From an uncultured Verrucomicrobiota bacterium (lineage in GTDB: Bacteria; Verrucomicrobiota; Kiritimatiellia; RFP12; UBA1067): a DNA stretch of 6,394 nucleotides. Numbering within the stretch: the stretch's first letter is position 1; every line of letters begins with the position of its first letter. Made by a program: the position numbers and the translations under genes. The stretch is taken from NCBI GenBank assembly GCA_946628745.1, contig CAMOXA010000093.1, forward strand, positions 1 to 6,394, read 5' to 3'. This document shows positions 5,990 to 6,394 of this stretch, piece after piece. The notes beneath the pieces were generated by a model. It ran no database searches. It had not been told where the DNA came from and saw only the letters and a list, made by a program, of their open reading frames with translations.

Positions 5990-6394
5990 TCACATGACAA
6001 GTATATACAATCCAGGTCTGTAGGAGCACCAAGTCAGACGAACTGTCTTGCCGCCATAAACCGGATCGGACTCGGAATAAGTGAAGGTGTTGCCATCGTG
6101 CCAAGTCTTGCGAGACCATTCGCCGTTCTCAAGCGTCTGTGTGCAGAACCACTGCACATTCATCACTTCGTTATTCTTATTCGCGGCGGTTGTCGCGCTG
6201 AACGTCCACTCTCCCTCGACCTTGTACGCGCCCGTCTCGGCCTGCGCTCCGCCGCCTGCGACGACAAAGACGTTCGTCACTCCCAGCTCGCCGAAATAGC
6301 GCACGGCGTCGGCGTTGCGGTTGCGCACGATCTCCTCCGCCGTCAGCACGCGGTCGTAGTAGCGGAAGTTCTTGAGCTTGCCGATCATGCCCCA
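5990..6394 (-). CDS. LamG/concanavalin A-like domain surface protein, C-terminal part
   Basis: The frame is open to the right window edge, so the gene's 5' part lies outside; the ATG at 6388 is internal. The first visible residues, WGMIGKLKNFRYYDRVLTAE, followed by EI, are the hallmark last strand and helix of laminin-G-3/concanavalin A-like jellyrolls (consensus G.i.n.RiYdRaLs..EI). These domains usually bind glycans or act as modules in large exported proteins. A C-terminal module of about 100 residues follows, with GAYKVEGEWTFSATTA, NVQWFCTQTLENGEWS and the ending RPGLYILVM. It is rich in aromatic residues and Thr, looks like beta-sandwich, and I do not recognise it as a named sorting domain. 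The stop lies 16 nt before the 47-codon ORF with no hairpin between, so readthrough into the downstream genes is likely. Confidence 0.82.
   Translation of the reverse strand, partial: WGMIGKLKNFRYYDRVLTAEEIVRNRNADAVRYFGELGVTNVFVVAGGGAQAETGAYKVEGEWTFSATTAANKNNEVMNVQWFCTQTLENGEWSRKTWHDGNTFTYSESDPVYGGKTVRLTWCSYRPGLYILVM
6000..6005 (-). promoter_or_regulatory. Tentative -10 element within the LamG gene end
   Basis: TATACT on the minus strand, in an AT-rich patch unlike its GC-rich surroundings, would start a transcript near 5993, about 20 nt before the 47-codon ORF. The best -35 candidate (TTGGTG) is about 21 bp away, too far for a normal promoter. The patch also encodes the LamG protein's final Leu-Tyr-Ile-Leu residues, so the AT content may be incidental. 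Confidence 0.2.

Noticed and set aside
3909..6023. 704-codon open frame on the plus strand
   Set aside because: It lies opposite the symporter, phosphoesterase, small ORF and LamG end. Its translation is Arg/His/Glu-rich with no fold-like pattern, as expected for an antisense shadow in GC-rich DNA, whereas the minus-strand frames carry complete family motifs.

Overview
All supported genes in this GC-rich window lie on the minus strand, so transcription runs from high to low coordinates. The window suggests a Gram-negative bacterium. KdsA makes the Kdo precursor of lipopolysaccharide, and there are a Tat-exported enzyme and a large exported LamG-type protein. The combination of a LamG-type surface protein, a short CstA and a kdsA gene overlapping an LptC-like gene fits the Verrucomicrobiota/Kiritimatiellota side of the PVC group. 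That placement is an inference from protein style, not from a marker gene.

Layout in transcription order: (1) 6394-5990, the C-terminal end of a LamG (concanavalin A-like) surface protein cut by the window edge. (2) 5973-5830, an unrecognised 47-residue protein with a signal peptide, whose last codons carry the ribosome binding site of the next gene. (3) 5828-4395, a Tat-exported calcineurin-like metallophosphoesterase. (4) 4391-3234, a DAACS-family sodium/amino-acid or dicarboxylate symporter with unusual substrate and ion-site motifs. (5) 3173-3108, a 21-codon mini-ORF with a near-perfect Shine-Dalgarno and a 16-bp perfect palindrome at its stop codon. (6) 2999-1308, a CstA-family carbon-starvation transporter with its own extended -10 promoter. 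(7) 1215-397, kdsA, with a near-identical extended -10 promoter. (8) 400 to the left edge, an exported LptC-like protein overlapping kdsA by 4 bp.

The spacing suggests three transcription units. Genes 1-4 (possibly 5) are tightly packed and could form an exported binding, hydrolysis and uptake set. cstA appears to stand alone. kdsA and the LptC-like gene form a lipopolysaccharide synthesis/export pair. I see no mobile element, CRISPR array, tRNA or rRNA. The least explained parts are the two very small ORFs, the palindrome, and the altered symporter motifs. I did not find a clear novel multi-gene system.
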